A stretch of DNA of 46,661 nt from Bacillota bacterium (GCA_023458875.1 JAEWXO010000029.1:1-46661); one strand, 5' to 3'. Shown: positions 1-8,920, numbered from the stretch's first letter. Notes: generated by a model not told the origin, from the letters alone. A program made the numbers and translations.

Positions 1-62
1 TAGGAAAGAATTTGGTGTAGTAAGTAGTTTGAATACTTATGTTTGATTATTCAGTTTAAGAT

Positions 63-180
<118 letters not shown>

Positions 181-194
181 CTAAATAAAAAAAG

Positions 195-221
195 AACCAG
201 TCTTTATAAGGCTGGTTTTTT
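195..221 (+). terminator. Rho-independent terminator of the 5S/rRNA operon
   Basis: A 10-bp stem (195-204 with 208-217, one G-U pair) with loop TAT is followed by a T-run, 15 bp after the 5S gene. Confidence 0.85.
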
Positions 222-230
222 GCGTTTCAC

Positions 231-266
231 AAAAAAATTCTGCATTACGGAATCCGCAATGCAGAA
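231..266 (-). terminator. Rho-independent terminator of glgA
   Basis: The stem 238-250/254-266 has one A-C mismatch on the plus strand that becomes a G-U pair in minus-strand RNA. On the minus strand a run of seven T follows. Both facts assign it to glgA, whose stop is 17 bp away. Confidence 0.8.
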
Positions 267-282
267 TTTAGTTTATTTGATT

Positions 283-1734
283 TTACCAGCCAAGTACTCT
301 GTTATAGAGGTCTTCATATTTACGTGCTGAATTGTTCCATGAAAAATCTGTTTTCATTCCGCGCGTTACAATATCTGACCAGCCTTTTTTCATATCGAAG
401 TATACGTGCTTTGCATAGTTTATTATGCCGAGCATTTCATCGGCGTTGTAATTTGAAAAAGAGAATCCGTTTCCGGTATTGTAGTATTCGTTATATGGTT
501 CAACTGTGTCCTTCAGACCGCCTGTTTCGCGGACGATAGGTACTGTGCCATATTTGAGGGCAATAAGCTGTGTAAGTCCGCATGGTTCGAACTTTGAAGG
601 AACAAGCATTGCATCGGCAGCAGCATATATTTTATGCGCGCGGTTTTCAGAGAAGAAGATATTTGCCGAGATTTTTTCAGGGTGCATGTTCTGGTAATTG
701 CGGAATGTATTTTCATACCGTTGTTCACCGGTTCCGAGAACGATAAGCTGTGTATTGTCGTCGATTATTTTGTCAAGTACCCAGTTTATAAGATCCAGAC
801 CTTTCTGATCGGTCAGACGTGAAATTATTGCAATCATAAATTTGTTTTTATCAACAGGGAGACCGAGCTCACGCTGAAGAGCTTGTTTATTCATTGCCTT
901 GCCGCGGGAAAAGTTTGAAATGTTGTAGTTTGAGAATATTTCCTGATCGGTTTCGGGATTGTAGATACTGTAGTCAATTCCGTTTATAATTCCGCAAAGG
1001 GACTGGTTTTTGGCTCTTAAAAGTCCGTCCAGTCCTTCTCCGTAGTAACTGTTCTGAATTTCTCCGGCATATGTTTCGCTTACTGTTGTAATATAGTCTG
1101 CATATACCATTCCGCCTTTAAGCATATTTGCGTCTTTTTTGAATTCAAGCTTGTCAGGCGTAAACATATAGCTTGGAAGATCTGTATTGTATTCAAATGT
1201 TTTTATGTCCCATATTCCCTGGAATCTTAAGTTGTGTATGGTCATGATTGTTTTTGTGCCGAAATAAAACGGATTTTCAGCATAAATACTTTTAAGGAAA
1301 ACCGGAATAAGCGCAGATTGCCAGTCATGGCAGTGAATTATATCCGGCTTGAAGTTTATTACGGGCATTATCGCAAGAACGGCTTTGCAGAAAAATGTAA
1401 AACGTTCGATGTCAAATTTGGTATCGCAGTATGGTTTTTCTCCGCCGAAATAATATTCGTTGTCAACAAAATAATACGTAACGTCATCGATACAGTATTT
1501 CATAATTCCGACGTGAAAGTTTCCTTTTCTCTTTCCGTAGTCCATATAAAAATGATGAATGTACTGAAATTTGGTTCTGTATTCCTGTGGTATGAATGTA
1601 TAATACGGTAATAAAACCGCCGCTTCATATTTCGTTTTATCAAATGTTTTAGGCAGCGTTCCGACTACATCGGCGAGACCACCGGTTTTAATAAATGGTA
1701 CACATTCGGATGCTGCGAAAAGTATTTTCTTCAT
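283..1734 (-). CDS. glgA: Glycogen synthase (ADP-glucose type)
   Basis: Transfers glucose from ADP-glucose to the growing alpha-1,4-glucan chain in cytoplasmic glycogen synthesis (GT5 family). With the chosen start the protein has 483 residues, the usual length. The N-terminal glycosyltransferase-5 domain carries the ADP-glucose-binding KTGGL at residues 16-20. The C-terminal GT1-like domain has the PSKFEPCGL active-site region followed by ETGG. An ATG six codons upstream (1752) is possible, but an AAAGGA ribosome binding site 11 nt before the ATG at 1734 favours the shorter form. It is transcribed toward the 5S gene. No other glg synthesis gene is adjacent; glycogen phosphorylase lies 8 kb away, so the glycogen genes are scattered. 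A small ORF and a promoter lie upstream (1761-1963). Confidence 0.95.
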   Translation of the reverse strand: MKKILFAASECVPFIKTGGLADVVGTLPKTFDKTKYEAAVLLPYYTFIPQEYRTKFQYIHHFYMDYGKRKGNFHVGIMKYCIDDVTYYFVDNEYYFGGEKPYCDTKFDIERFTFFCKAVLAIMPVINFKPDIIHCHDWQSALIPVFLKSIYAENPFYFGTKTIMTIHNLRFQGIWDIKTFEYNTDLPSYMFTPDKLEFKKDANMLKGGMVYADYITTVSETYAGEIQNSYYGEGLDGLLRAKNQSLCGIINGIDYSIYNPETDQEIFSNYNISNFSRGKAMNKQALQRELGLPVDKNKFMIAIISRLTDQKGLDLINWVLDKIIDDNTQLIVLGTGEQRYENTFRNYQNMHPEKISANIFFSENRAHKIYAAADAMLVPSKFEPCGLTQLIALKYGTVPIVRETGGLKDTVEPYNEYYNTGNGFSFSNYNADEMLGIINYAKHVYFDMKKGWSDIVTRGMKTDFSWNNSARKYEDLYNRVLGW

Positions 1735-1760
1735 GGTGTTTTTTCCTTTCATTGTATATA

Positions 1761-1913
1761 TTAATTAGTTAACAGCTCAGGCAATTTACCGGTTGTCTCC
1801 TGAAATGATTTACATTTATAATAATAATCCGGTGTAAATCCTTTTAAATTAAAGGAGGCGTTTTTTGTAATCACCTCGTAAAACAAGAAAAATATTCCTT
1901 GAATTAAAGCCAT
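1761..1913 (-). CDS. Candidate 50-residue small protein upstream of glgA
   Basis: An open frame of 50 codons from ATG at 1913 ends 26 bp before the glgA start, in the same orientation and just downstream of a plausible promoter (1935-1963). The predicted product starts MALIQGIFFL and ends GKLPELLTN, with an aromatic cluster DYYYKC in the middle. I do not recognise a family. The ribosome binding site for the ATG is poor. A GTG within the frame, preceded by ACGAGG, is an alternative start. It could be a real small protein, a leader peptide, or a chance open frame in the glgA leader. Confidence 0.3.
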   Translation of the reverse strand: MALIQGIFFLFYEVITKNASFNLKGFTPDYYYKCKSFQETTGKLPELLTN

Positions 1914-1934
1914 TATTAATAATCTCATATATGT

Positions 1935-1963
1935 ATTGTAGCATATTATAGAATAAATAACAA
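1935..1963 (-). promoter_or_regulatory. Probable promoter of glgA
   Basis: On the minus strand TTGTTA (1958-1963), a 17-bp spacer and TACAAT (1935-1940) form a reasonable sigma-A promoter, giving a leader of about 190 nt before glgA. Confidence 0.5.
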
Positions 1964-2021
1964 TATATATTGTGAAAAATCTCTCTTTTATTTTATGTTA
2001 AAAACGTAAAATTAATTATTA

Positions 2022-2050
2022 TTGATTTTAGACATTTATTATGATATAAT
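2022..2050 (+). promoter_or_regulatory. Promoter of the glycerophosphodiesterase gene
   Basis: TTGATT (2022-2027), 17 bp, TATAAT (2045-2050). Transcription should begin near 2057, so an ATG there would be leaderless; the start at 2081 fits better. Confidence 0.7.
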
Positions 2051-2080
2051 TTAATTATGTATTTTGGCAGGAGGGATTTT

Positions 2081-3883
2081 TTGAAAAAATCTATAAATAT
2101 TTTTTCTCGTGTGATAAAAAAAAATTTTCTGTCACTGTTGGGATTTGAATTTATTTTCAGAATATCAATCGCTTTTGTTTTTATTCCTGCAATTATAAAA
2201 ACAGTAAATATAATATTGAATAAATACGGTATAGTATATATAACAAATAAAAATATATCAGGAATCATAAAAAATCCAGCCATACTGGCAGTAATTCTTG
2301 TCGGAGTCGTTGTATTTTTCAGTCTTGCTGTATTTGAATCAAATTGCCTGGCAGCCTGCTTTCAGTATTCAATGCATGATAAAAAAATAAATATTACAAA
2401 TATATTCCTTATAGGATATTCAAAAATGAAGAGGATGCTTGCAGGAAATAAGTACAAATCAGTTTTATGGATGCTGATGGTGCTTCCTGTCTATAATCTT
2501 CATTTTGTAATTATCCTGTGCGACAAGGTGGATATTCTCGGGACATTGCTAAAGTACCTTTTCAGAGGAATGTCCTTTAAATATATATATATAATCATTG
2601 CTGTAACAGCGTTATTGGCTGTATCAATTGAAATGTACAGATTCGGTGCATTATATTTTGAAACGGGAGAAAAAATTAAAAAAAGAGGCTTTATAAAAGG
2701 ATACCTTTTAGGTCTGACAGAGGCTACGGTAACAAATCTTTTTGTTGCCGTAATAATACTTTTTGTTTATATTGCTCTTATTTTATCGGCAACACTGATT
2801 CTCAGATTTTCCGGTAACTCGCATCTGGCATTTGCACGGCTTATAAGATTTGAGAGTAATATATATTATTTTATTGCTTTTTTCGCGGGTATAACCGGCG
2901 CAGTATTCAACACTGCAATGATATATGTATTTAATCATAAAAAATTTACTCAGACGCAGATTTCGGCGGAATTGCCTGAATTAAAAAAAATCGGGACCGG
3001 TAAAAATTTATTCAGAACCCTGGTTGTTGCGGCTTTAATTTTTTTGTTGTTCATTGCTGACATTATTACAATAGTAGGATATGTAAGCAACGGATCACAC
3101 TTTCTGGAGGAGATGCTTATAAGTACTTCAGTTACAGCTCACAGAGGCGGTGCGGGATTTGCACCTGAAAATACAATGGATGCTGTGAGATATTCAATAG
3201 AAAGCGGAGCAGACTATATAGAAATTGACGTTCAGATGTCTGCTGACGGCGTTATTATTGTTCTGCATGACGATAACTTAAAAAGAACCACGGGATATAA
3301 CAAATATGCTTATAAAATGAATTACAGTGATATAGTAAAGCTCGATGCAGGCAGTTATTTCAGTGAAGCCTATGCAGGAGCATATATTCCGACTCTTGAA
3401 GAGGTTCTTGTAGAATGCAAAGGTAAAATTAATATAAATATTGAATTAAAAAAAGTTAAAGAATCAGAATATGAATTTGTCGATAAGGTAATCGATCTTA
3501 TCTATGAGTATGATATGCAGGAGCAGTGTGTAATAACATCGACAGCATATTCATATCTCAGATACGTGAAAAAAAATGCCCCGGAGCTCAGAACGGGATT
3601 TATAGCAAATATGCTTTTCGGCGATGCTTCATCACTTCAGTATGCCGACTTTTTCAGTGTAAAATATATTGTGGTAAATGAAAATTTTGTAAGGACCGCA
3701 CATGAAGCCGGAAAGGAGGTTCATGTATGGACCGTCAACACAAAGCTGCTTATGAACAGAATGAAGGGTCTGGATGTAGACAGTATAATTACAGATAACC
3801 CTGTTTTATGCAAGAAAATACTGTCAAGGAAAAATGACAGAAGAAGCTTTGCCGAGCTTCTTCAGACAATACTCCAAAGATGA
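2081..3883 (+). CDS. Membrane-anchored glycerophosphodiester phosphodiesterase
   Basis: Hydrolyses glycerophosphodiesters to glycerol-3-phosphate and an alcohol. The N-terminal ~345 residues are strongly hydrophobic with multiple membrane segments, matching the membrane domain found fused to Gram-positive GDPD enzymes. The C-terminal part is a complete GDPD barrel: AHRGG at about residue 353, PENT just after, then EIDVQMSADG and LHDD, which carry the metal ligands and catalytic His. The start is TTG at 2081 with a perfect AGGAGG 6 nt upstream (600 aa). The ATG at 2057 would coincide with the predicted transcription start. It appears monocistronic, with glmS having its own promoter. The substrate may be a lipid or teichoic-acid fragment; this is inference. 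Confidence 0.9.
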   Translation: MKKSINIFSRVIKKNFLSLLGFEFIFRISIAFVFIPAIIKTVNIILNKYGIVYITNKNISGIIKNPAILAVILVGVVVFFSLAVFESNCLAACFQYSMHDKKINITNIFLIGYSKMKRMLAGNKYKSVLWMLMVLPVYNLHFVIILCDKVDILGTLLKYLFRGMSFKYIYIIIAVTALLAVSIEMYRFGALYFETGEKIKKRGFIKGYLLGLTEATVTNLFVAVIILFVYIALILSATLILRFSGNSHLAFARLIRFESNIYYFIAFFAGITGAVFNTAMIYVFNHKKFTQTQISAELPELKKIGTGKNLFRTLVVAALIFLLFIADIITIVGYVSNGSHFLEEMLISTSVTAHRGGAGFAPENTMDAVRYSIESGADYIEIDVQMSADGVIIVLHDDNLKRTTGYNKYAYKMNYSDIVKLDAGSYFSEAYAGAYIPTLEEVLVECKGKININIELKKVKESEYEFVDKVIDLIYEYDMQEQCVITSTAYSYLRYVKKNAPELRTGFIANMLFGDASSLQYADFFSVKYIVVNENFVRTAHEAGKEVHVWTVNTKLLMNRMKGLDVDSIITDNPVLCKKILSRKNDRRSFAELLQTILQR

Positions 3884-3919
3884 TTTTAATTAACAAACAT
3901 TAAAATGCTATAAAAGGTA

Positions 3920-3948
3920 TTGACAATTAAAAAAAAATTAGTTATATT
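3920..3948 (+). promoter_or_regulatory. Promoter of glmS
   Basis: TTGACA (3920-3925), 17 bp, TATATT (3943-3948). It implies a leader of about 140 nt. Confidence 0.7.
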
Positions 3949-4023
3949 AATATTTGAGACTAACGATAAAAAAACACAGAAAAGACATTGTTCGGGATGT
4001 ATTGAGGATTACATTAAAATAAT

Positions 4024-4072
4024 ATCTGCATTATAAAGCAGATAAAAAAGCAGATTAAAGAGTAATATCTGC
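4024..4072 (+). promoter_or_regulatory. Inverted-repeat leader element of glmS
   Basis: Four 6-base boxes alternate: ATCTGC (4024-4029), GCAGAT (4038-4043), GCAGAT (4050-4055), ATCTGC (4067-4072). Boxes 1/2 and 3/4 can form two hairpins, or 1/3 and 2/4 can pair instead. It ends 9 bp before the glmS ribosome binding site. The glmS ribozyme core is not recognisable here. Confidence 0.4.
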
Positions 4073-4093
4073 AAATGAAGTGGAGGATTTACC

Positions 4094-5914
4094 ATGTGTG
4101 GTATTGTCGGATATGTAGGTAAGAAAAATTGTACAGAGGTGCTTATAAATGCACTTTCAAAGCTTGAATACAGAGGATATGATTCAGCAGGAATAGCAGT
4201 ATTTGAGGACGGAAACATCAAGGTAGCAAAATCAAAAGGAAGACTTTCAGATCTTGAAGAAAGAATGAAGGTCGAAGGAAAACCGATGGGAAACGCCGGT
4301 ATAGGTCATACAAGGTGGGCAACCCATGGAGAGCCGTCAGATATAAATTCACATCCACACAGCGGAGCGGATGTAACACTTGTACATAACGGAATTATTG
4401 AGAACTATAAAAAGCTTAAAGAATTTCTTGTTAATGAGGGAAGAACATTTGTCAGTGAAACAGATACAGAGGTAATAGCACAGCTTATAAGCTATTATTA
4501 TAACGGTGATCCTGTAGAGGCTATTATTGAAGCAACCAAGGAGCTTGAGGGTTCATTTGCACTCGGAATTATATTCAGTGATTTTACAGACACTGTGTTT
4601 GCAGTAAGACGTGAAAGTCCGCTGATTGTCGGAATAGGTAAGGATGAGAGCTATATTGCATCTGATGTACCTGCAATTTTACAGTATACAAAGGATTATT
4701 ACCTTCTTGAACCGGATGAGATTGCTGTTCTGAGTCCTTACAGCACAAAGATTTATAACCTGCATTATCAGGCAATTGAAAAAGAGCTGAAGACTGCAGA
4801 CTGGGATATAGATGCAGCTGAAAAGCAGGGATATGAGCATTTTATGCTTAAAGAAATACACGAGCAGCCGGTTTCGATAAAAACCACAATTGCATCACGT
4901 ATTCAGGATGGTATGCCAAATCTTGAAGAATGCGGAATAACAGAAGAAAAACTAAGGAACTTTAAAAATATATTTGTAGTAGCTTGCGGTACTGCAATGC
5001 ATGCCGGAGTTGTCGGAAAATATGTAATAGAAAATATAGCACGTGTACCTGTTATAGTAGATATAGCTTCAGAATTCAGATACAGAAATCCTCTTGTAGG
5101 CGAGGGAGACCTTGTAATAATCATTTCACAGTCAGGTGAGACGGCAGACAGTCTTGCAGCTATGAGACTTGCAAAGAAAAACGGAGCAGAAACACTTGCA
5201 GTTGTAAATGCAAAGGGTTCATCAATAGCACGTGAGGCAGACATGCTTATTTATACACACGCAGGTCCTGAGATAGCAGTTGCATCAACAAAGGCATATA
5301 TGGTTCAGGTAGCAGTTATGTATCTGTTTGCGTTTGAGCTGGCACTTGCTAAAAAGGAAATAACTCCGGAAGAGTGTCAGAGACTGGTTGAGGTTCTGCA
5401 GAGCATTCCTGATGTAATTTCAGGAATACTTGATAAAATGGATGCAACACAGTATGCAGCATCATCCCTTATTAATGCAGACAGTCTCCTTTATATAGGA
5501 CGCGGACTTGATTATGCACTGAGTATGGAAGGCTCACTTAAGTTAAAGGAAATAAGCTACATTCATTCAGAGTCTTATGCTGCCGGTGAGTTAAAGCACG
5601 GAACAATATCACTTATATCAAAAAATATGCCTGTAATAGCTGTTGTTACCCAGCCTGAGCTTGCACAGAAGACAGTAAGCAACATCAAGGAGGTAAAGGC
5701 AAGAGGAGCATATGTTGTCCTTGTATGTGCCGACAATATTACTGTTGATGAAGAAGCATATGATATCAGAATAGATGTTCCTTCGGTTGATCCTTTGCTT
5801 ATGCCTATGCCGGCTGTAGTTCCGCTTCAGCTTATAGCATATTACACATCAGTGTTAAGAGGAAACGATGTTGATAAGCCGAGAAACCTTGCAAAATCAG
5901 TTACAGTAGAGTAA
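4094..5914 (+). CDS. glmS: Glutamine--fructose-6-phosphate aminotransferase (isomerizing)
   Basis: Makes glucosamine-6-phosphate from fructose-6-phosphate and glutamine, the entry step to UDP-GlcNAc, peptidoglycan and teichoic acids. The 606-residue length is typical. The protein begins MCGIVGYVG, so Cys2 becomes the N-terminal nucleophile of the glutaminase domain (about 1-220). Two SIS sugar-isomerase domains follow, with SQSGETADS in the first and the end sequence NLAKSVTVE typical of the family. TGGAGG lies 7 nt before the ATG. The gene is flanked by its own promoter and terminator. Confidence 0.97.
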   Translation: MCGIVGYVGKKNCTEVLINALSKLEYRGYDSAGIAVFEDGNIKVAKSKGRLSDLEERMKVEGKPMGNAGIGHTRWATHGEPSDINSHPHSGADVTLVHNGIIENYKKLKEFLVNEGRTFVSETDTEVIAQLISYYYNGDPVEAIIEATKELEGSFALGIIFSDFTDTVFAVRRESPLIVGIGKDESYIASDVPAILQYTKDYYLLEPDEIAVLSPYSTKIYNLHYQAIEKELKTADWDIDAAEKQGYEHFMLKEIHEQPVSIKTTIASRIQDGMPNLEECGITEEKLRNFKNIFVVACGTAMHAGVVGKYVIENIARVPVIVDIASEFRYRNPLVGEGDLVIIISQSGETADSLAAMRLAKKNGAETLAVVNAKGSSIAREADMLIYTHAGPEIAVASTKAYMVQVAVMYLFAFELALAKKEITPEECQRLVEVLQSIPDVISGILDKMDATQYAASSLINADSLLYIGRGLDYALSMEGSLKLKEISYIHSESYAAGELKHGTISLISKNMPVIAVVTQPELAQKTVSNIKEVKARGAYVVLVCADNITVDEEAYDIRIDVPSVDPLLMPMPAVVPLQLIAYYTSVLRGNDVDKPRNLAKSVTVE

Positions 5915-5940
5915 ATTATAAAATAAATTATAAAGTAAAA

Positions 5941-5973
5941 AACGATGCAGATAAAAGCTCTGCATCGTTTTTG
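5941..5973 (+). terminator. Terminator of glmS
   Basis: A perfect 10-bp stem (5941-5950/5960-5969) with a 9-nt loop and trailing T-run, 26 bp after the glmS stop. Confidence 0.85.
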
Positions 5974-6088
5974 TTTATGGAAATCACCGGTGATTTAAGC
6001 GATATAGGATAAATATGCATCAAAAAATCCCCAATATTCATATTTTAGATATAATAATATATAAAATAAAATTTTTCTTAATTTTGTA

Positions 6089-6117
6089 TTGACAATTAAT
6101 GTGTAACATGGTATAAT
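6089..6117 (+). promoter_or_regulatory. Perfect-consensus promoter of the secreted-peptide cassette
   Basis: TTGACA (6089-6094), exactly 17 bp, TATAAT (6112-6117), which is the full sigma-A consensus. It predicts high constitutive transcription of the small secreted protein that starts 45 bp downstream. Confidence 0.85.
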
Positions 6118-6162
6118 CTTAACAGAATAATTATACAAATTATAGAAAAAAGGAGATAAGTT

Positions 6163-6567
6163 ATGAAAAATTTAGTATGTTCTTTATTTGCGGTTTTAAG
6201 TTTTTCAGTTTTTACACATGGTTTTAGCGTATCTGCAGACAACGCTCAAACATTGGATGTAGGTTATAATCACTTGGCTTCAGTAATTTATACTGGACAA
6301 TCCGCAAGTTCATGTGTTTGGGGTGGCGGGTATTATGCGGATAGAAAATATGCCACATGTAATGCAGCAGTATATCGTAGGAGTAATGGAGCCATGTTAA
6401 ATGGGGTTGCTGATTCACATTGTGTATATAATGATGATTCAGTATATTGTTCTCTTAATATATCATCGTATACAGGTTGTCGTTTTGTAGCAACATCAAG
6501 TGTATATAGAGATTTATCGCCGTATTCGCCTGTTGCTGGAAGTACATCGGCTACGGAATCAAATTAA
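6163..6567 (+). CDS. Secreted Cys-rich small protein, candidate lactococcin-972-like bacteriocin precursor
   Basis: A 134-residue product with a clear Sec signal peptide (hydrophobic 4-18, likely cleavage after SVSA near residue 25). The mature part of about 109 residues is polar, rich in Ser/Tyr/Gly, and carries five cysteines (51, 66, 87, 96, 106). It has a WGGGYY motif at 53-58 and regularly alternating polar/hydrophobic stretches suggesting a beta-sandwich. AAGGAG precedes the ATG. Three genes for an ABC transporter with split FtsX-type permeases follow directly, the layout typical of lactococcin-972-group loci (precursor, large permease, ATPase). The sequence itself is not a convincing match to lactococcin 972, so the bacteriocin call rests on context. 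Alternatives are a secreted lectin-like or signalling protein. Confidence 0.55.
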   Translation: MKNLVCSLFAVLSFSVFTHGFSVSADNAQTLDVGYNHLASVIYTGQSASSCVWGGGYYADRKYATCNAAVYRRSNGAMLNGVADSHCVYNDDSVYCSLNISSYTGCRFVATSSVYRDLSPYSPVAGSTSATESN

Positions 6568-6576
6568 TAAAACTAT

Positions 6577-6616
6577 ACAATTATCAAAGTCAGCTTATGC
6601 TGGCTTTGATAATTGT
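6577..6616 (+). terminator. Long intercistronic stem-loop between peptide and transporter genes
   Basis: An 18-bp stem with one G-U pair (6577-6594/6599-6616) and a TTAT loop lies 9 bp after the peptide gene. No U-run follows, so it may act as a leaky terminator or as a 3' stabiliser that lets the peptide mRNA exceed the transporter mRNA. Confidence 0.6.
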
Positions 6617-6637
6617 AATAAGTAACGGAGAAAAAAT

Positions 6638-7738
6638 ATGACATATATTTTTAAAAATATATTTTTATTTGCCAAAAAGGATAAGCTTGTTTTTTTAATA
6701 ACAATTTTATGTGTAATAATATCATCATTTATAATGAACTTTTCATATGGTGTATATTATAATTACAAAGTAAAAAACGATTCATTTGAGCTTCTTCCGG
6801 ATGCTCTTAATGGTGTTGCAAATGAAGAGTTTTCAAATAAAGATTTTTTAAATTATTTGTTTTCCTTTGATGAAGAAACATTAAAGAAAATAAGTCTGAT
6901 TTTCTGTACGGCATCCATAGAACCATATGAAGAACCATTTGAATTCAGGTTTGAAATATCTGATGGAAAGTTAAAACGTTCAGAGGAATTTAATAAAAAT
7001 GTGAATACAAATGGATTTTTGAAAAGTGGAAGATATTTATCAGAGGATGAAGAAGAGCATGGAGATAAGGTGGTTGTAATGTGCACTGGTGAAGATTGTC
7101 CGGCAATTGGTGAAACTACTGTCATTAATGGAAACAAATATAAGGTTGTGGGAATACATGACGGATTGTTTTCTTATCAATCATGGATACCATTTATGTC
7201 GGTTGATGATAAAATACCTATGAAGGAAATATCGATTGAATTTAATGGTGAGATTACACGTGAAATATATGATAATTTTGTAAATAAAGCTGGAAAAATG
7301 ATTGATTATGACAGCGTTGAAATTGTAGATGGGACAGATGTTATATTTAATAACAGCATGATATTAATTTCAGTGTTAGTATCTATAATATCATCAATCA
7401 ATTTTGCAACAATGTATAAATATATATTGTTAAAAAGAAAAAAATCACTTACGGTTATGCGACTGTGCGGTTGTACAAATAAAAAAGCAGAAAGTATATA
7501 TCTTTCAGAGTGCATACTGTTTTCAAGTGTTTCATACATACTGGCGACCATGTGTTATGATGTGATTATGAAGAAATGTCTCGCATCTTTTTTTGAAAAC
7601 ATAAAGGACGCACATTCACTCATGAACTATACAGTACAATTCTTTTTGTTTACAGTTGTCAATGTATTTGTTCTGTATTTTACAATAAGAAAAAATGTAA
7701 GAGTGCAAATAAAAACAATGTTATCGGGTGGTGAATAA
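6638..7738 (+). CDS. FtsX/MacB-type ABC permease subunit (first half)
   Basis: 366 residues with one N-terminal membrane segment (about 18-40), a roughly 190-residue extracytoplasmic domain, then three C-terminal membrane segments near 240-262, 287-312 and 328-350. This is the four-helix topology of FtsX-like permeases. It starts 21 bp after the stem-loop with a GGAG ribosome binding site. The next permease gene begins 2 bp after its stop. Together the two permeases equal the single ~650-750-residue membrane protein of lactococcin-972 loci. Such MacB-like transporters are mechanotransmission pumps rather than classical channels, so self-immunity or peptide removal is as likely as export. The peptide has its own signal sequence. 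Confidence 0.75.
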   Translation: MTYIFKNIFLFAKKDKLVFLITILCVIISSFIMNFSYGVYYNYKVKNDSFELLPDALNGVANEEFSNKDFLNYLFSFDEETLKKISLIFCTASIEPYEEPFEFRFEISDGKLKRSEEFNKNVNTNGFLKSGRYLSEDEEEHGDKVVVMCTGEDCPAIGETTVINGNKYKVVGIHDGLFSYQSWIPFMSVDDKIPMKEISIEFNGEITREIYDNFVNKAGKMIDYDSVEIVDGTDVIFNNSMILISVLVSIISSINFATMYKYILLKRKKSLTVMRLCGCTNKKAESIYLSECILFSSVSYILATMCYDVIMKKCLASFFENIKDAHSLMNYTVQFFLFTVVNVFVLYFTIRKNVRVQIKTMLSGGE

Positions 7739-7740
7739 AT

Positions 7741-8910
7741 ATGAGTATATGGAGGGTAGGTTCAAAGAAAAACAGACTGATAAACGTGTGTATAGTATTT
7801 CAGTTAAGCCTGGCTATGATTGTAACAATACTTTTGATTTCTTCAATCAAGTCTAAAACTCAGTATTATGAGCCTTTCAGAAATTATTTTGAAGGTCGTG
7901 GTGATTTTGGAATATTACAACCTGTAGTTATGAATAATCATGGTGTCGGGTCAATGGACGTAATAAAAAAAAATATGAAGAATGTGAAGAGTATAGCAGG
8001 ATGTTATATAGTAAATGCGGGAAGTCCTGATTATAAGCTTGCTTGTGTATGTTATGATGATGAGATAGAAAAAAAGTTCAAGCCATCACTTAAAAGCGGA
8101 AAATGGATTTCAAATGATAAAAAAGAAATGGAGGCCGTTATTACAGATAATGCTTACGGACTGAAAACAGGTGATACGATAGAACTCTGGTCCCAATCAA
8201 ATGATATTTATACGTTTACTATTGTAGGAACATTGAATTCAAATGCGCCTATCCCGGGAATGATGCCATCCGGTTCTTTTATAACATTAAGTTATAAGAC
8301 ATTTTACAATAATTACAATTATAATTATGAAAACCGACCGGCATTGATATTACCTAATGATACTGATATGTTTGACAAGCAGGTTGCATATCAGATTTTA
8401 ATAAAGTACAATGACAATATCACAGATGATGAGATAAAAGAAAACAGGTCATTTATTTTTGGCGTTGGCGGACTTATAATGGAAAGCATGAGCACAATAA
8501 ATAAAAACAGCCAAGAGATAATCAAAAGTGAAATATTTATCCTTTTGCCAATAGTTATTGCCATATTAATTTTAATAACAATAAGCACAGTAAGTATTTC
8601 AGCAATCGCTGTCAAAAGTCAGCTGAAAAATTATTCTATATATTATATGTGTGGATTGAGCTGGAAAAAATGTACTAAGCTCAGCTTGTACCGAACAGCA
8701 GTAACCTGTATTTCTGCTGTAGCTTTAACGGCTTTTGCACTGAGATTTATGGATATCAGCCCGGTAGGCAAGGATTTTATTTTAGAGATACAACTTGATT
8801 CAGTTTTAATATCTCTGTCAGTAATTTTATTTTATTTTGCAGTTTCATTTATCATGCCATTTGCAATAATAAATAAAACAAGCCCTGTCCAGATTTTTAA
8901 GTCTAACTAG
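7741..8910 (+). CDS. FtsX/MacB-type ABC permease subunit (second half)
   Basis: 389 residues with the same layout as its neighbour: a membrane segment near 12-34, a large extracytoplasmic region (about 35-260), and three membrane segments in the last 130 residues. It differs strongly in sequence from the preceding permease, so the pair probably forms a heterodimer. It starts 2 bp after the previous stop and ends 10 bp before the ATPase gene, indicating tight translational coupling. The TSPVQIFKSN ending resembles the cytoplasmic tail of FtsX-like permeases, in which a P-x-x-x-L/I motif is common. Confidence 0.75.
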   Translation: MSIWRVGSKKNRLINVCIVFQLSLAMIVTILLISSIKSKTQYYEPFRNYFEGRGDFGILQPVVMNNHGVGSMDVIKKNMKNVKSIAGCYIVNAGSPDYKLACVCYDDEIEKKFKPSLKSGKWISNDKKEMEAVITDNAYGLKTGDTIELWSQSNDIYTFTIVGTLNSNAPIPGMMPSGSFITLSYKTFYNNYNYNYENRPALILPNDTDMFDKQVAYQILIKYNDNITDDEIKENRSFIFGVGGLIMESMSTINKNSQEIIKSEIFILLPIVIAILILITISTVSISAIAVKSQLKNYSIYYMCGLSWKKCTKLSLYRTAVTCISAVALTAFALRFMDISPVGKDFILEIQLDSVLISLSVILFYFAVSFIMPFAIINKTSPVQIFKSN

Positions 8911-8920
8911 GAGTGTTGAG

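Noticed and set aside
1993..2283. Minus-strand frame opposite the start of the glycerophosphodiesterase
   Set aside because: It overlaps a well-supported gene and its promoter, and is merely an antisense AT-rich hydrophobic frame.
3949..4093. glmS ribozyme
   Set aside because: The leader is AT-rich and lacks the conserved catalytic core; only simple inverted boxes are seen.
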